This document shows positions 36,690-46,359 of a DNA stretch of 64,000 bases, piece after piece. The translations under genes and the position numbers were made by a program. This stretch comes from 66-474 sp963771735 (GTDB lineage: Bacteria > Pseudomonadota > Gammaproteobacteria > Xanthomonadales > Rhodanobacteraceae). Numbering within the stretch: the first letter of the stretch is position 1; each line of letters opens with the position of its first letter. The notes beneath the pieces were generated by a model that was not told where the DNA came from, ran no database searches, and was given only the letters and a program-made list of their open reading frames with translations. Where the stretch lies: the NCBI GenBank assembly GCA_963771735.1, contig CAVYUN010000002.1, positions 124,001-188,000 of the forward strand, read 5' to 3'.

Positions 36690-37382
36690 CTACAAACCCA
36701 TGAGCCGATAGCCGACCTGCAATTCGGTAATCAGATGCTTCGGCTGCGCCGGATCGTCTTCCAGCTTGTGGCGCAGGTTGGCCATGTGCACGCGCAGATA
36801 GTGCGTGCGCTCGGCATGGCCCGGACCCCAGACCTCGGTCAGCAACTGCCGGTGGGTGAGCACGCGGCCGTGGCCGCGAATGAGCGCCGCGAGCAGGCGG
36901 AATTCGATCGGGGTCAGGCGCACCACCTCGCCGTGCCTGCGCACTTCGTGCGCGGCTAGGTCCACCTCGATGTCGCCGAATCGGACCGCGCTCGATCCGG
37001 ATGCGGCATCCGCTTGTGCGCTGCGGCGCAGCAGCGCGCGCAGGCGCGCCAGCAATTCCGGCACGCCGAACGGCTTGACCAGGTAGTCGTCGGCGCCGGC
37101 GTCGAGCGCGGCAACTTTTTCCTCCTCGCGTTCGCGCGCCGACAACACCAGCACCGGCAGCGCCGACCAGCCGCGCAGTTCCGCGATGAAGCTCTTGCCG
37201 TCGCCGTCGGGCAGGCCCAGGTCCACGATCGCGAGGTCCGGCTGCCGGGTCGACGCCTCGATCAGCGCGCGCTTGCATGACTCGGCTTCGAACACCTCGA
37301 AACCCTCGTCTCGCAACGCGGCGCCGACGAAGCGCCGGATGTTGGCATCGTCCTCCACCAGCAGGATGCGTGCACCGCTCAT
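36690..37382 (-). CDS. kdpE: KdpE response regulator
   Basis: 230 residues, OmpR family: receiver domain with phospho-Asp in IVDLGLPDGDG and the K of DYLVKPFG, then a winged-helix C-terminal domain (LTPIEFRLLAALIRGHGRVLTHRQLL). KdpE activates kdp transcription after phosphorylation by KdpD under K+ limitation or osmotic stress. The start overlaps the kdpD stop as ATGA. Last gene of the operon. Confidence 0.96.
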   Translation of the reverse strand: MSGARILLVEDDANIRRFVGAALRDEGFEVFEAESCKRALIEASTRQPDLAIVDLGLPDGDGKSFIAELRGWSALPVLVLSAREREEEKVAALDAGADDYLVKPFGVPELLARLRALLRRSAQADAASGSSAVRFGDIEVDLAAHEVRRHGEVVRLTPIEFRLLAALIRGHGRVLTHRQLLTEVWGPGHAERTHYLRVHMANLRHKLEDDPAQPKHLITELQVGYRLMGL

Positions 37383-40030
37383 GCCGCCTCCACGCTGGGC
37401 GGTTCACCGACGGGAAGGCTGAAGGAAAATACTGCTCCGTGCGGTGCGCGCGCATGCGCTTCGATGCGTCCGCCGTGCGCCTCGACGATGCGCCGCGCCA
37501 GCGCCAGGCCCAATCCGATGCCCGACACCGACGATTCCTTGCGGCCTCGCTCGAACGGCTCGAACAACTTGTCCGGCGCGAGTTCCGGCAGCCCCGGCCC
37601 CGCGTCGCTGACCTGGACCGTCACCCGGTCGTTCCGCAGGCGCGCGGCAATCCCGATCGGCGTCCCGGGCGGCGTGTGCTTGGCGGCATTTTCCAGCAGA
37701 TTCACCAGCACGCGCTCGATAAGCAATGCGTCCACCTCGACCAACGGCAGGTCGGCTGGCAAGTCGGTGGTGACCGGATGTTCCTGCAACGGCCCGCGCA
37801 ATTCGCGCAACGCGCTGCCTACGATTTCTTCCAGTGACTGCCACTGGCGATCGAGCTTGGTGCCCTGCGACTGCAGGCGCGCCATGTCCAGCAGGTTCTC
37901 GATCAGCCGCAGCATCGATCCGGCCTGCCGGCGAATGGATTGCAGCAGCGGTTGCACGGCGTCACCTTGCAACCGTGAAGCCGCGGCGTCGGCCGCACCC
38001 ATGATGGTCGTCAACGGCGTACGCAGATCATGCGACACGGTGGCCAGCAGGGTGTTGCGCATGCGCTCGCCCTCGATCTGCACCAGCGTGCTCTGCGCGA
38101 CTTCGACGAAATGCACGCGCTCCAGCGCCAGCGCGAGCTGACTGCAGCCCGCTTCCAGCAACCGTTGCTCTTCCGGTTCGTGCAACGAGTCCGGGTCGGA
38201 CAATTCCAGCACCAGGGTACCGCGCACCCGCATCGGCGCCTTCAACGGCAGGTAGCGTGCAGGCGCGGCGGCCAGGGTCGCCGTGCCGAAACCCGCCTGC
38301 TGGTCGTGGTCGTAGACCCACTGCGCGATGCTGGCGTCCACCGCGCAGGCACTTGCCGACACGGCATGCAGGTGATCGGCGGAATCGGGCAGCGCCAGTC
38401 CGACGCGCGCCTGGAAAAATCCGGCGAATTCGTGCACGGCGATCTCGATGATCTTTTCGACGGTCAGTGCACCCGACAGCTCGCGGGCCAGGCGTGCCAG
38501 GGCGGTCGCGCGTTTCTCGCGCGCGGTGGCGACCCGCGCCTCGTGGCGCAAGCGTGCGGTGAGCTGTCCGATGATCAGCGCCACGCCCAGCATCAACGCG
38601 AAAGTGAACAGGTACTGCGTGTCGCCGACGCTGAGGGTCCAGCGCGGCGGCACGAAGAAAAAGTCGAAGCACCCGACCGCGAGCAATGCTGCCCACGCGC
38701 CGGCGCCACGCCCGAAGCGCAGGGCAACCAGCGCCACGGTGAGCAGGAACAGCATGACCACGTTGGCCAGGTCGAACACACGCAGCAACGGCGTGGCGAT
38801 CACCGTCGCGGCAAGGCACGCCAGGCTCGCCCACAAATAGGACGACCAGTCGATGCCCCGCTCCGGCCTCTCCGCGCGATCGGCGCGCACCTGCGGCTCG
38901 CCGAGCGCGATCACGATCAGGTCGATGTCGGGATGTTCCCGGCTGATCCGATCGATCGTGGAGGTGTGCCAGAAATGCCACACGGAGCGCGGTCGATGCC
39001 CGAGCAGCAGGCGATTGGCGTTGTGTTCCCGCGCGCAGCCGATCAGGGCTTCGGCGACATCTTCGCCCGGCAACGTGGCCGTCTCCGCGCCCAGCCCGGC
39101 GGCCAGTTCCAGCGTCTTCGCGACCTGTCGGCGCGCCTGCTTGCCGCGTCGCCATTGCGCGACATCGACGTGCACGGCGATCCAGTCCGCCTCGAGCTTC
39201 TGCGCCAGTCGCGCCGCATGCCGCACCAGGCGTTCGTCGCCGGACGTCCCGGACAGACCGACCAACAGGCGTTCGCGTGCAGCCCACACATTGTCGATGG
39301 AACGGGTACGCCGGTAATCGCGCATCTGTGCGTCGACGCGATCCGCCGCGCGCCGCAACGCGAGTTCGCGCAACGCGATCAAGTTGCCCTTGCGGAAGAA
39401 GTTCTCCCGCGCGCGCGCGGCCGCATCGGGCAGGTAGACCTTGCCTTCCGCGAGACGCTTGAGCAGTTCGTCGGCGGGCAGATCCACGACCACCACGTCG
39501 TCGGCGTTGTCGAATACCGGATCCGGCACGGTTTCATGCACGCGGATGCCGGTGATGCGTCCGACCACGTCGTTCAGGCTTTCCAGATGCTGCACGTTGA
39601 GCGTGGTGCAGACGTCGATGCCGGCTTCGAGCAGTTCCTCGACGTCCTGCCAGCGCTTGCGGTGGCGACTGCCCTCGACGTTGGTGTGCGCGAGCTCGTC
39701 GACCGCGATCAAAGCGGGATGCGCGGCCAGCGCGGCATCGAGGTCGAACTCATCGAGCGTGCGGCCGCGATAGTCGATCCGGCGCGGCGCCAGCCGCGGC
39801 AAGCCCTCCAGCAGACGCGCGGTATCCGAACGACCATGCGTCTCGGCCACGCCGACCAGCACCTGGCCGTGCTCTGCGTGGAGTTGCCGGAGCGCCTGCA
39901 ACATGGCGTAGGTCTTGCCCACGCCCGGACAGGCACCGAAGAAGATTTTCAGTTTGCCGCGCGCGGCCCGCTGCTGGTCCGCCTTCACCTCGGCGAGCAG
40001 TCGGTCCGGATCGGGGCGCGTGGCGCTCAT
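37379..40030 (-). CDS. kdpD: KdpD sensor histidine kinase
   Basis: 883 residues with the full KdpD layout: N-terminal KdpD domain with Walker A GACPGVGKT near 32-40, a universal-stress-protein-like domain (RLLVGLSGTSGDERLVRHAARLA), four-helix DUF4118 membrane block around 400-500, a GAF-like domain, HisKA with VSHDLRTPLTTIMGAADAA and an HATPase domain (NLLENAAKHTPPGTP, GIGLGLALARRIVEAHGG). Senses K+ and ionic state and controls KdpE. Overlaps kdpC and kdpE by 4 bp each. Confidence 0.96.
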   Translation of the reverse strand: MSATRPDPDRLLAEVKADQQRAARGKLKIFFGACPGVGKTYAMLQALRQLHAEHGQVLVGVAETHGRSDTARLLEGLPRLAPRRIDYRGRTLDEFDLDAALAAHPALIAVDELAHTNVEGSRHRKRWQDVEELLEAGIDVCTTLNVQHLESLNDVVGRITGIRVHETVPDPVFDNADDVVVVDLPADELLKRLAEGKVYLPDAAARARENFFRKGNLIALRELALRRAADRVDAQMRDYRRTRSIDNVWAARERLLVGLSGTSGDERLVRHAARLAQKLEADWIAVHVDVAQWRRGKQARRQVAKTLELAAGLGAETATLPGEDVAEALIGCAREHNANRLLLGHRPRSVWHFWHTSTIDRISREHPDIDLIVIALGEPQVRADRAERPERGIDWSSYLWASLACLAATVIATPLLRVFDLANVVMLFLLTVALVALRFGRGAGAWAALLAVGCFDFFFVPPRWTLSVGDTQYLFTFALMLGVALIIGQLTARLRHEARVATAREKRATALARLARELSGALTVEKIIEIAVHEFAGFFQARVGLALPDSADHLHAVSASACAVDASIAQWVYDHDQQAGFGTATLAAAPARYLPLKAPMRVRGTLVLELSDPDSLHEPEEQRLLEAGCSQLALALERVHFVEVAQSTLVQIEGERMRNTLLATVSHDLRTPLTTIMGAADAAASRLQGDAVQPLLQSIRRQAGSMLRLIENLLDMARLQSQGTKLDRQWQSLEEIVGSALRELRGPLQEHPVTTDLPADLPLVEVDALLIERVLVNLLENAAKHTPPGTPIGIAARLRNDRVTVQVSDAGPGLPELAPDKLFEPFERGRKESSVSGIGLGLALARRIVEAHGGRIEAHARAPHGAVFSFSLPVGEPPSVEAA

Positions 40031-40626
40031 CGGCGCGGATTATCCTCCACGCCGCGCGTCGCGTCGTCGAGCGCAAGATTCAGGGCAAGCACGTCGACAC
40101 GCGGCTCGCCGAACAGCCCCAGCGTCGGGCCTTGCACCTGCGCGTCGATCAACGCGTTCACCCGCGCCAGCGGCAAGCCGCGTGCACGCGCCACCCTCGG
40201 TGCCTGCCAGTGCGCGGCACGCGGGGAGATGTCGGGATCCAGCCCGCTGGCGGAAGCCATCACCAGATCGCCTGGCACCAGACCGACAGCATCCGGGTCG
40301 GCCGCGCGCAAGGCGGCGACGCGTTGCCGCACGGCTTGCAGCAACGCCGGATTGGTCGGCCCCAGATTGCTGCCGCCGGAAGCTTCCGCGTTGTACGGCA
40401 TCGGCGAGGTCGCCGAGGGTCGGCCCTGGAAATACTTGGGCGCATCGAAATACTGGCCGATCAGTTCGCTGCCGATTGGCTTGCCGTCACGCACGACCAG
40501 ACTGCCGTTGGCGGCATGCGGGAAAGCCAGTTGCGCGACGCCGGTGATCGCCAGCGGATAGACGATGCCGGTGATCAGCGTGAGCAACGCGAACAGCACC
40601 AGCGCGGGTCTCAACAGTGAAGTCAT
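40027..40626 (-). CDS. kdpC: K+-transporting ATPase subunit KdpC
   Basis: 199 residues with one N-terminal membrane helix (ALVLFALLTLITGIVYPLAI) and the conserved periplasmic sequence PIGSELIGQYFDAPKYFQGRPSAT, NPALLQAVRQRVAAL, SASGLDPDISPRAAHWQAPRVA. KdpC stabilises the KdpFABC complex and aids ATP binding. It is separated from kdpB by the TorF-like porin gene, which is unusual, and overlaps kdpD by ATGA. Confidence 0.96.
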   Translation of the reverse strand: MTSLLRPALVLFALLTLITGIVYPLAITGVAQLAFPHAANGSLVVRDGKPIGSELIGQYFDAPKYFQGRPSATSPMPYNAEASGGSNLGPTNPALLQAVRQRVAALRAADPDAVGLVPGDLVMASASGLDPDISPRAAHWQAPRVARARGLPLARVNALIDAQVQGPTLGLFGEPRVDVLALNLALDDATRGVEDNPRR

Positions 40627-40638
40627 GGTTGCGTTCCT

Positions 40639-41463
40639 TCAAAAAGTGGTGGACAGCGAGAGCACGACCCGCGTGCCACCGACGTCTTTCTGGCTGGAGG
40701 CATCGAGGAAACTGGTGGCGTGCCGGTAGAACGCCGCGCTGGTCGCGTGCGTCACGCCGAGGCTGGCGGCGAACCTGTCACTCGGTGCAAATTTCAGTGC
40801 GAGGCCGAAATCGGCGTAACTCGGATCACGCGCACCGCCGGACAACGGCGTCCGCAAAGCCGTGGCGTAGTCGGTATATCCGGCATGTGGCTGCAGGCTC
40901 CAGGCGTTATCAAGTGGAATGTCGGCATCGATCTGCAGATACTGCGTGCCGCGCGTGCCACCCGTATAGCCTTGCTCGACATCAGCGCCGAAATAGTCGG
41001 TCAACGCGCGCGAATATTTCAGGGTCCAGGCCTGCCAGGTCAACGCAAGATTGGCTTCCGCCGTATCCAGCGAACGGCTGCCGAGTGCCGGCCGTGCGCG
41101 GTCGAGGTTGGCGCCCGGATAGAAATAACCGTACAAACCGGCACGCGCGCTCCAGTCGCCGCGGGCGAACACGCCGACGTCCCCGAACAAGTCCAGTTCC
41201 ACGCCGCCGCCGGGATAGCTGTTGCGACTGACATTGGATGTCCAGGCGCCGACGTGCCAGCGGCCGGCGTCGACATCCACGCCGCCCTGCAGCGCGGGCT
41301 GTCCCCAGGTCTGGCTGAGGCCGCGGAACAGGTAATCGCTGACCAGCGCCACGTTGCCGCTGACCTGCACGCCGGAATCGTCTTTGTCCTGCGCGGCGGC
41401 CGCGTGCGCGAACAGCACGAGCGGGAATGCGAGCGCGAGGACATACTTGTATTGAATGGTCAT
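40639..41463 (-). CDS. TorF-family (Gcw_chp type) outer-membrane porin-like protein
   Basis: 274 residues with a Sec signal peptide ending AHAAAAQ. The mature sequence begins with the family pattern VSGNVALVSDYLFRGLSQTWGQPALQGGVDV, continues with alternating beta strands, and ends in an aromatic residue (LSLSTTF), as outer-membrane barrels do. It lies 7 bp after kdpB and 12 bp before kdpC, so it is surely co-transcribed with the K+ pump. A role in letting K+ or a compatible ion cross the outer membrane is inference from context. Confidence 0.88.
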   Translation of the reverse strand: MTIQYKYVLALAFPLVLFAHAAAAQDKDDSGVQVSGNVALVSDYLFRGLSQTWGQPALQGGVDVDAGRWHVGAWTSNVSRNSYPGGGVELDLFGDVGVFARGDWSARAGLYGYFYPGANLDRARPALGSRSLDTAEANLALTWQAWTLKYSRALTDYFGADVEQGYTGGTRGTQYLQIDADIPLDNAWSLQPHAGYTDYATALRTPLSGGARDPSYADFGLALKFAPSDRFAASLGVTHATSAAFYRHATSFLDASSQKDVGGTRVVLSLSTTF

Positions 41464-41470
41464 GGCTCGC

Positions 41471-43538
41471 TCAACCCAGGTGCAGCAAGGTCAGGACCAG
41501 GTCGATCAGCTTGATACCGACGAACGGAGCGATCAGGCCGCCCAATCCATAGATCAGCAGGTTGCGGCGCAGCAGTTGCGCGGCCGGCTGCGCGCGATAC
41601 GCCACGCCCTTGAGTGCCAGCGGGATCAGCAGCACGATGATCAGCGCGTTGAAGATCACCGCCGACAGGATCGCCGACTGCGGCGAATGCAGGTGCATCA
41701 CGTCCAGCGCCCGCAATTGCGGATAGGTGGCCGCGAACGCAGCCGGGATGATCGCGAAGTACTTGGCGACGTCGTTGGCGATGCTGAAGGTGGTGAGCGA
41801 GCCGCGCGTCATCAGCATCTGCTTGCCGACCTCGACCACCTCCAGCAACTTGGTCGGATTGCTGTCGAGGTCGACCATGTTGCCGGCTTCCTTGGCCGCG
41901 GAAGTGCCACTGTTCATCGCCACGGCGACGTCGGCCTGGGCCAGCGCCGGCGCGTCGTTGGTGCCGTCGCCGGTCATCGCGACCAGATGCCCTTCGGACT
42001 GGTGGCGGCGGATCAGCGCCAGCTTGTCTTCCGGCGTGGCTTCGGCGAGGAAGTCGTCCACGCCCGCTTCCGCCGCGATCGCGGCGGCGGTGAGCCGGTT
42101 GTCGCCGGTGATCATCACGGTGCGGATGCCCATGCGGCGAAGTTCGGCAAAACGTTCGCTTGATGCCGCCCTTGACGATGTCCTTGAGTTCGATCGTGCC
42201 GAGTACGCGCGCGCCATCGGCGACCACGAGCGGCGTGCCGCCAGCGCGCGCGATCTCCTCCACACGTTCGCGCACGGCGTCGGACATGCGACCGCCGAGT
42301 GCCGCCACGTAAACCGCGATCGCCTCGGCCGCGCCCTTGCGGATGTGGCGCGCACCATCGTCCACGCCGCTCATGCGCGTGCGCGCCGAAAACGGCACGA
42401 ATTGCACGTCGTGCAACTCGCGCCCGCGCAGGTTGTATTGCTGCTTGGCCAGTACCACGATGGAACGGCCTTCCGGCGTCTCGTCGGCCAGCGAGGAAAG
42501 CTGCGCGGCTTCCGCAAGTTGCTGCGCGGTCACGCCCGGCGCGGGATGAAACGCGGTGGCTTGGCGGTTGCCAAGCGTGATCGTGCCGGTCTTGTCCAGC
42601 AGCAGCACGTCCACGTCGCCCGCGGCTTCCACCGCGCGCCCGGACATCGCCAGCACGTTGGCGCGCAACATCCGGCTCATGCCGGCGATGCCGATCGCCG
42701 ACAGCAACGCACCGATCGTGGTCGGGATCAGGCACACCAGTAGCGCCACCAGTACCGGCACCGGTACGGCGCCACCGCCTGAGGCCTGCGCGCTGTACAG
42801 CGAAAACGGCAGCAGCGTGACGCAGACCACCAGGAATACCAGCGTCAGCGCGACCAGCAGGATGGTCAGCGCGATCTCGTTGGGCGTGCGCGAACGCTTG
42901 GCACCTTCCACCATCGCGATCATGCGGTCGAGGAATGCTTCGCCCGGCTTGGCAGTGACGCGCACCACGATCCAGTCGGACAGCACCCTGGTGCCCCCGG
43001 TCACGGCCGAACGGTCGCCGCCGGATTCGCGGATCACCGGCGCGGATTCGCCGGTGATCGCCGATTCGTCCACCGACGCCACGCCTTCGATCACCTCGCC
43101 GTCGGCGGGCACGGTGTCGCCGGCCTCGACCAGCACCACGCGGCCGGTGATCAATTCGTCGCTGGGTACCGGCAGCCAGGAGGAACCGTAATGCGGTTCC
43201 TGCAATTCCTTCGCGTAGACGCGCTTTTTCGCGGAACGCAACGCCGCGGCCTGGGCCTTGCCGCGGCCTTCCGCGAGCGCCTCGGCCAGGTTGGCGAACC
43301 ACACCGTCAGCCACAGCCACGCCGCCACCGCCAGCGTGAACGCGGGCGCGGGCAAGCGATGGTCGTGCAACGCGGTGAGACCGAGCAGCGTCGTCAGGGC
43401 GCTACCGATCCACACCACGAACATCACCGGATTGCGCCATTGCGCGCGCGGAGAGAGGCGCTTGATCGACTCGGCGAGCGCCGGCTTCAGCAACGCGGCG
43501 TCGAACATGGGCAGCGCCCGCGAGGATGCATGGGACAT
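41471..43538 (-). pseudogene. kdpB: K+-transporting P-type ATPase KdpB, frameshifted
   Basis: From ATG 43538 the N-terminal membrane and actuator parts and the phosphorylation motif DKTGTITLGNRQA (about 315) read normally to LKDIVKGGIK. There the frame breaks, and ERFAELRRMGIRTVMITGDN resumes one base out of phase. Omitting the base at 42158 restores a 688-residue KdpB, the normal family size, including MTGDGTNDAPALAQADVAVAMNSGT and the C-terminal helices. KdpB hydrolyses ATP to drive K+ through KdpA. Since the flanking kdp genes are intact, an assembly error or recent lesion is likely. Confidence 0.88.
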
Positions 43539-43551
43539 GCGCAAGCTCCGG

Positions 43552-45336
43552 TCAGTGCGCGTGGAACAACGCGAGATGCTCGACCACGGGTCCGAGCGCC
43601 AGCGCCGGCACGTAGTTGAGCGCGCCGACCAGCAACACCGCGCCGATCAGCAGGATCACGAACAACGGGCCGTGCGTGGGCATGGTTCCGGCCGACACCG
43701 CAAGGCGCGGTTTCCTGGCCAAGCCGCCGGCCAGTGCCAGCACCGGCACGATGATCAGGAAGCGGCCGAACCACATCGCGATCGCCAGCAGCACGTTGTA
43801 AAACGGCGTATCCACCGACAGTCCGGCGAACGCGGAGCCGTTGTTGTTGGCGGCCGACGAGAACGCGTACAGGATTTCCGAAAACCCGTGCGCGCCAGGA
43901 TTGAGCACGCCCGCGCGGCCGGCCTGCGCCATCACCGCGATCGCTGTACCGGCCAGCACCAGCAACGGCACGGCCAGGATCGCGATCGCCACCATCTTCA
44001 TTTCGTACATGCCGATCTTTTTGCCGAGGTATTCGGGCGTGCGGCCGATCATCAACCCGGCGATGAATACCGCGAGGACCGCGAAGATCAGCATCCCGTA
44101 CAGGCCCGAACCGACCCCGCCGAACACCACCTCGCCGAGCTGGATCAGGAACAGCGGCGAGCCACCCGCCAGCGGCATCAGGCTGTCGTGCATCGCGTTG
44201 ACCGCGCCGCAGCTCGCGGACGTCGTGATCGTCGCAAACATCATCGACGCGACCGTGCCAAAACGCGTCTCGATGCCCTCCATGCTCGGCCCCGAGACAC
44301 CGAGATGCGCGATCAAGGGATTGGGTTGCGACTGCGCGACCACCCCGCCCGCATACATCGCCACGAACAGGACCGTCATCGCCGCGAGCACCGCGATGCC
44401 CTGGCGGCGATCGTCGACCATCCGGCCGAACGCGAATACCAGCGCGGCCGGGATCAGCAGGATCGCCAGCATCTCGATGAAATTGGTCAGCGGCGACGGG
44501 TTCTCGAACGGATGCGACGAATTGGCGTTGAAGAAACCGCCGCCGTTGGTGCCGAGTTCCTTGATGGCTTCCTGCGAAGCCACCGGCCCCAGCGCAATCC
44601 GTTGCGTCGTCGCGGTCATGTCCTGCATGCGCGGCGCGCCGTGCGCGTCCCGCATGACGTGGCCGGAAGCGTCCGTCAGCGGCACTTGATAGGGTTTCGC
44701 CTGCAGCGTGTGCACCGTGGCCGATCCGGCCAGCGTCTGCGGCACACCCTGACTGGCCAGCAACACCGCCAGCACGCACGACATCGGCAACAGAATCCAC
44801 AGCGTGGTGCGAACCAGATCCAGCCAGGCATTGCCCAGGCCTTTCGCGCTGCTGCGCGCGAATCCCCGGATCAGCGCGATCGCCACCACGATGCCGGTGG
44901 CGGCGGAAAGGAAATTCTGCACCGCCAACCCGGCCATCTGGGTCAGGTGGCTCATGGTCGATTCGCCGGCATAGTCCTGCCAGTTGGTGTTGGTGACGAA
45001 CGACACCGCGGTATCGAACGCCGAGTCGGGCGCAACGGCACCGAGATGCGCGGGATCGACCGGCAACCATGCCTGCAGGCGCTGCAGCGCATACACCACC
45101 AGCACCCCGATCAGGTTGAAAACCACGATCGCGCCCGCGTAACGCCACCATGGCATGTCCTCGTCGGCCTTCGCACTAGCAAGGCGCAGCAGCGTGCGAT
45201 CGAGCGCGCCCATCCAGTGCCAGCGTTCGGCCAGACGCCCGGCCAGCACCGCATCGATCCATTTCCCCAGCGGCCACGCCAGCAGCAACAGGACGACCAG
45301 ATACAACGCGACCTGAAACCACGGATTGGCGTTCAT
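43552..45336 (-). CDS. kdpA: K+-transporting ATPase subunit KdpA
   Basis: 594 residues, about ten membrane helices, with four selectivity-filter-like repeats visible as TNTNWQDYAGE, GTNGGGFFNANSSHPFENP, TSASCGAVNAMHDS and SSAANNNGSAFAGL. It forms the K+ channel-like subunit of KdpFABC. The ATG overlaps the kdpF stop (ATGA). 13 bp separate its stop from kdpB. Confidence 0.97.
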   Translation of the reverse strand: MNANPWFQVALYLVVLLLLAWPLGKWIDAVLAGRLAERWHWMGALDRTLLRLASAKADEDMPWWRYAGAIVVFNLIGVLVVYALQRLQAWLPVDPAHLGAVAPDSAFDTAVSFVTNTNWQDYAGESTMSHLTQMAGLAVQNFLSAATGIVVAIALIRGFARSSAKGLGNAWLDLVRTTLWILLPMSCVLAVLLASQGVPQTLAGSATVHTLQAKPYQVPLTDASGHVMRDAHGAPRMQDMTATTQRIALGPVASQEAIKELGTNGGGFFNANSSHPFENPSPLTNFIEMLAILLIPAALVFAFGRMVDDRRQGIAVLAAMTVLFVAMYAGGVVAQSQPNPLIAHLGVSGPSMEGIETRFGTVASMMFATITTSASCGAVNAMHDSLMPLAGGSPLFLIQLGEVVFGGVGSGLYGMLIFAVLAVFIAGLMIGRTPEYLGKKIGMYEMKMVAIAILAVPLLVLAGTAIAVMAQAGRAGVLNPGAHGFSEILYAFSSAANNNGSAFAGLSVDTPFYNVLLAIAMWFGRFLIIVPVLALAGGLARKPRLAVSAGTMPTHGPLFVILLIGAVLLVGALNYVPALALGPVVEHLALFHAH

Positions 45337-45437
45337 TCGAGGTCCTCGGGATTGATCAGCGCGTACAGCAGGTAGCCGAACAACCCGGCCGACAGAATGC
45401 CGGCCAGCGCATACACCCAGCCGGGCTCAGCGGCCAT
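45333..45437 (-). CDS. kdpF: KdpF small subunit
   Basis: 34 residues: a short N-terminus, one membrane helix (VYALAGILSAGLFGYLLYAL) and the family ending INPEDLE. KdpF is a lipid-like stabiliser of KdpABC. The ATG at 45437 has GGAG upstream, inside the preceding small gene. Its stop overlaps the kdpA start. Confidence 0.93.
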   Translation of the reverse strand: MAAEPGWVYALAGILSAGLFGYLLYALINPEDLE

Positions 45438-45528
45438 GGCGGCGTTCCTCCAGTGCGCGGCAGGCCGCGATCAGTGCAAGCAGCGACAGACCGAGTACGG
45501 CAATCAACAGCAGGTACACGATGTCCAT
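45427..45528 (-). CDS. 33-residue membrane protein preceding kdpF
   Basis: Reads MDIVYLLLIAVLGLSLLALI followed by AACRALEERRHGR: one membrane helix and a basic C-terminal tail. It overlaps kdpF by 11 bp and carries the kdpF ribosome-binding site, so kdpF translation is probably coupled to it. It is the first frame of the kdp transcript. Similar small frames occur before kdpF in other bacteria, but no function is known to me. Confidence 0.65.
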   Translation of the reverse strand: MDIVYLLLIAVLGLSLLALIAACRALEERRHGR

Positions 45529-45667
45529 GCGGCATTCCCGGGAAGCGAATCGACAACGCACAGCCTAGGAATCCGCGCATCAAGCCGGTGCAGGATTTGC
45601 CGGCAAGGACATCAAGATGGCATCAAGATCGGCACCTTCGCCTGCACGAATGGCACCCGTGCAAACG

Positions 45668-45693
45668 CGAAGCCCGCCTGACGGCGGGCTTCG
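45668..45693 (-). terminator. hairpin terminator downstream of ssb
   Basis: CGAAGCCCGCC and GGCGGGCTTCG form an 11-bp stem around TGAC, starting 34 bp past the ssb stop. On the minus strand it is followed by CGTTTGC, a weak T tract. Confidence 0.65.
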
Positions 45694-45726
45694 GTTGAAG
45701 ATCTGGAAAGTGCTGCGACCCTGGGG

Positions 45727-46215
45727 TCAGAACGGTATGTCGTCGTCCTCGAAACCGCCGTTGTCAGGTGGCGGCGGTTCCGACGCGCGCGATCCACCGC
45801 CCGACGGCGCGCCGGACGGACGACCCTGCGACGGACGCGAGCGGTAACCGCCACCCTCGCCGCGCGTGTCGCCATCGCCGGGACCGCCCAGCATCTGCAT
45901 GTTGTTGGCAATGATGTCGGTGCTCCAGCGCTCGACACCTTCCTTGTCGGTGTACTTGCTGCTGCGGATCGAGCCCTCGATGTACACCTGCCGGCCCTTC
46001 TTCAGGTACTCGCCGGCGATCTCGGCGAGCTTGCCGAAGAACTTCACGCGGTGCCACTCGGTGCGTTCCTGCATTTCGCCGGTCTGCTTGTCCTTCCAGT
46101 TCTCGGACGTGGCCAGGCTGACCGAGCACATCGCGGTGCCGGATGCGCTGTAGCGCGTTTCCGGGTCCGCGCCCAGATTGCCGATCAGGATGACCTTGTT
46201 GACGCCTCGTGCCAT
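45727..46215 (-). CDS. ssb: single-stranded DNA-binding protein
   Basis: 162 residues. An OB-fold N-terminal domain (MARGVNKVILIGNLGADPETRY, ENWKDKQTGEMQERTEWHRV) is followed by a disordered Gly/Pro/Ser-rich linker and the acidic tip DDDIPF that recruits SSB partners. Essential in replication, recombination and repair. Divergent from ispB with 144 bp between them. Confidence 0.97.
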   Translation of the reverse strand: MARGVNKVILIGNLGADPETRYSASGTAMCSVSLATSENWKDKQTGEMQERTEWHRVKFFGKLAEIAGEYLKKGRQVYIEGSIRSSKYTDKEGVERWSTDIIANNMQMLGGPGDGDTRGEGGGYRSRPSQGRPSGAPSGGGSRASEPPPPDNGGFEDDDIPF

Positions 46216-46332
46216 GGTGCGACCCTCGAATTTGAATCAACCCAATCAAGCATCGTACCAGCACCCCTTCGCGTCTGCCGGCGCAATTCCCGCATGGGCG
46301 TAGGCGCATCCCGACGGTTCACGGCAACGCAC

Positions 46333-46338
46333 TATAAT
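46333..46338 (+). promoter_or_regulatory. -10 element TATAAT upstream of ispB
   Basis: Perfect TATAAT placed 22 bp before the ispB ATG. No good -35 hexamer is found at 16-18 bp spacing. A start near 46345 would leave a 5' leader of about 15 nt. Confidence 0.5.
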
Positions 46339-46359
46339 CAGTCACTTGCCGCAGCGCCG

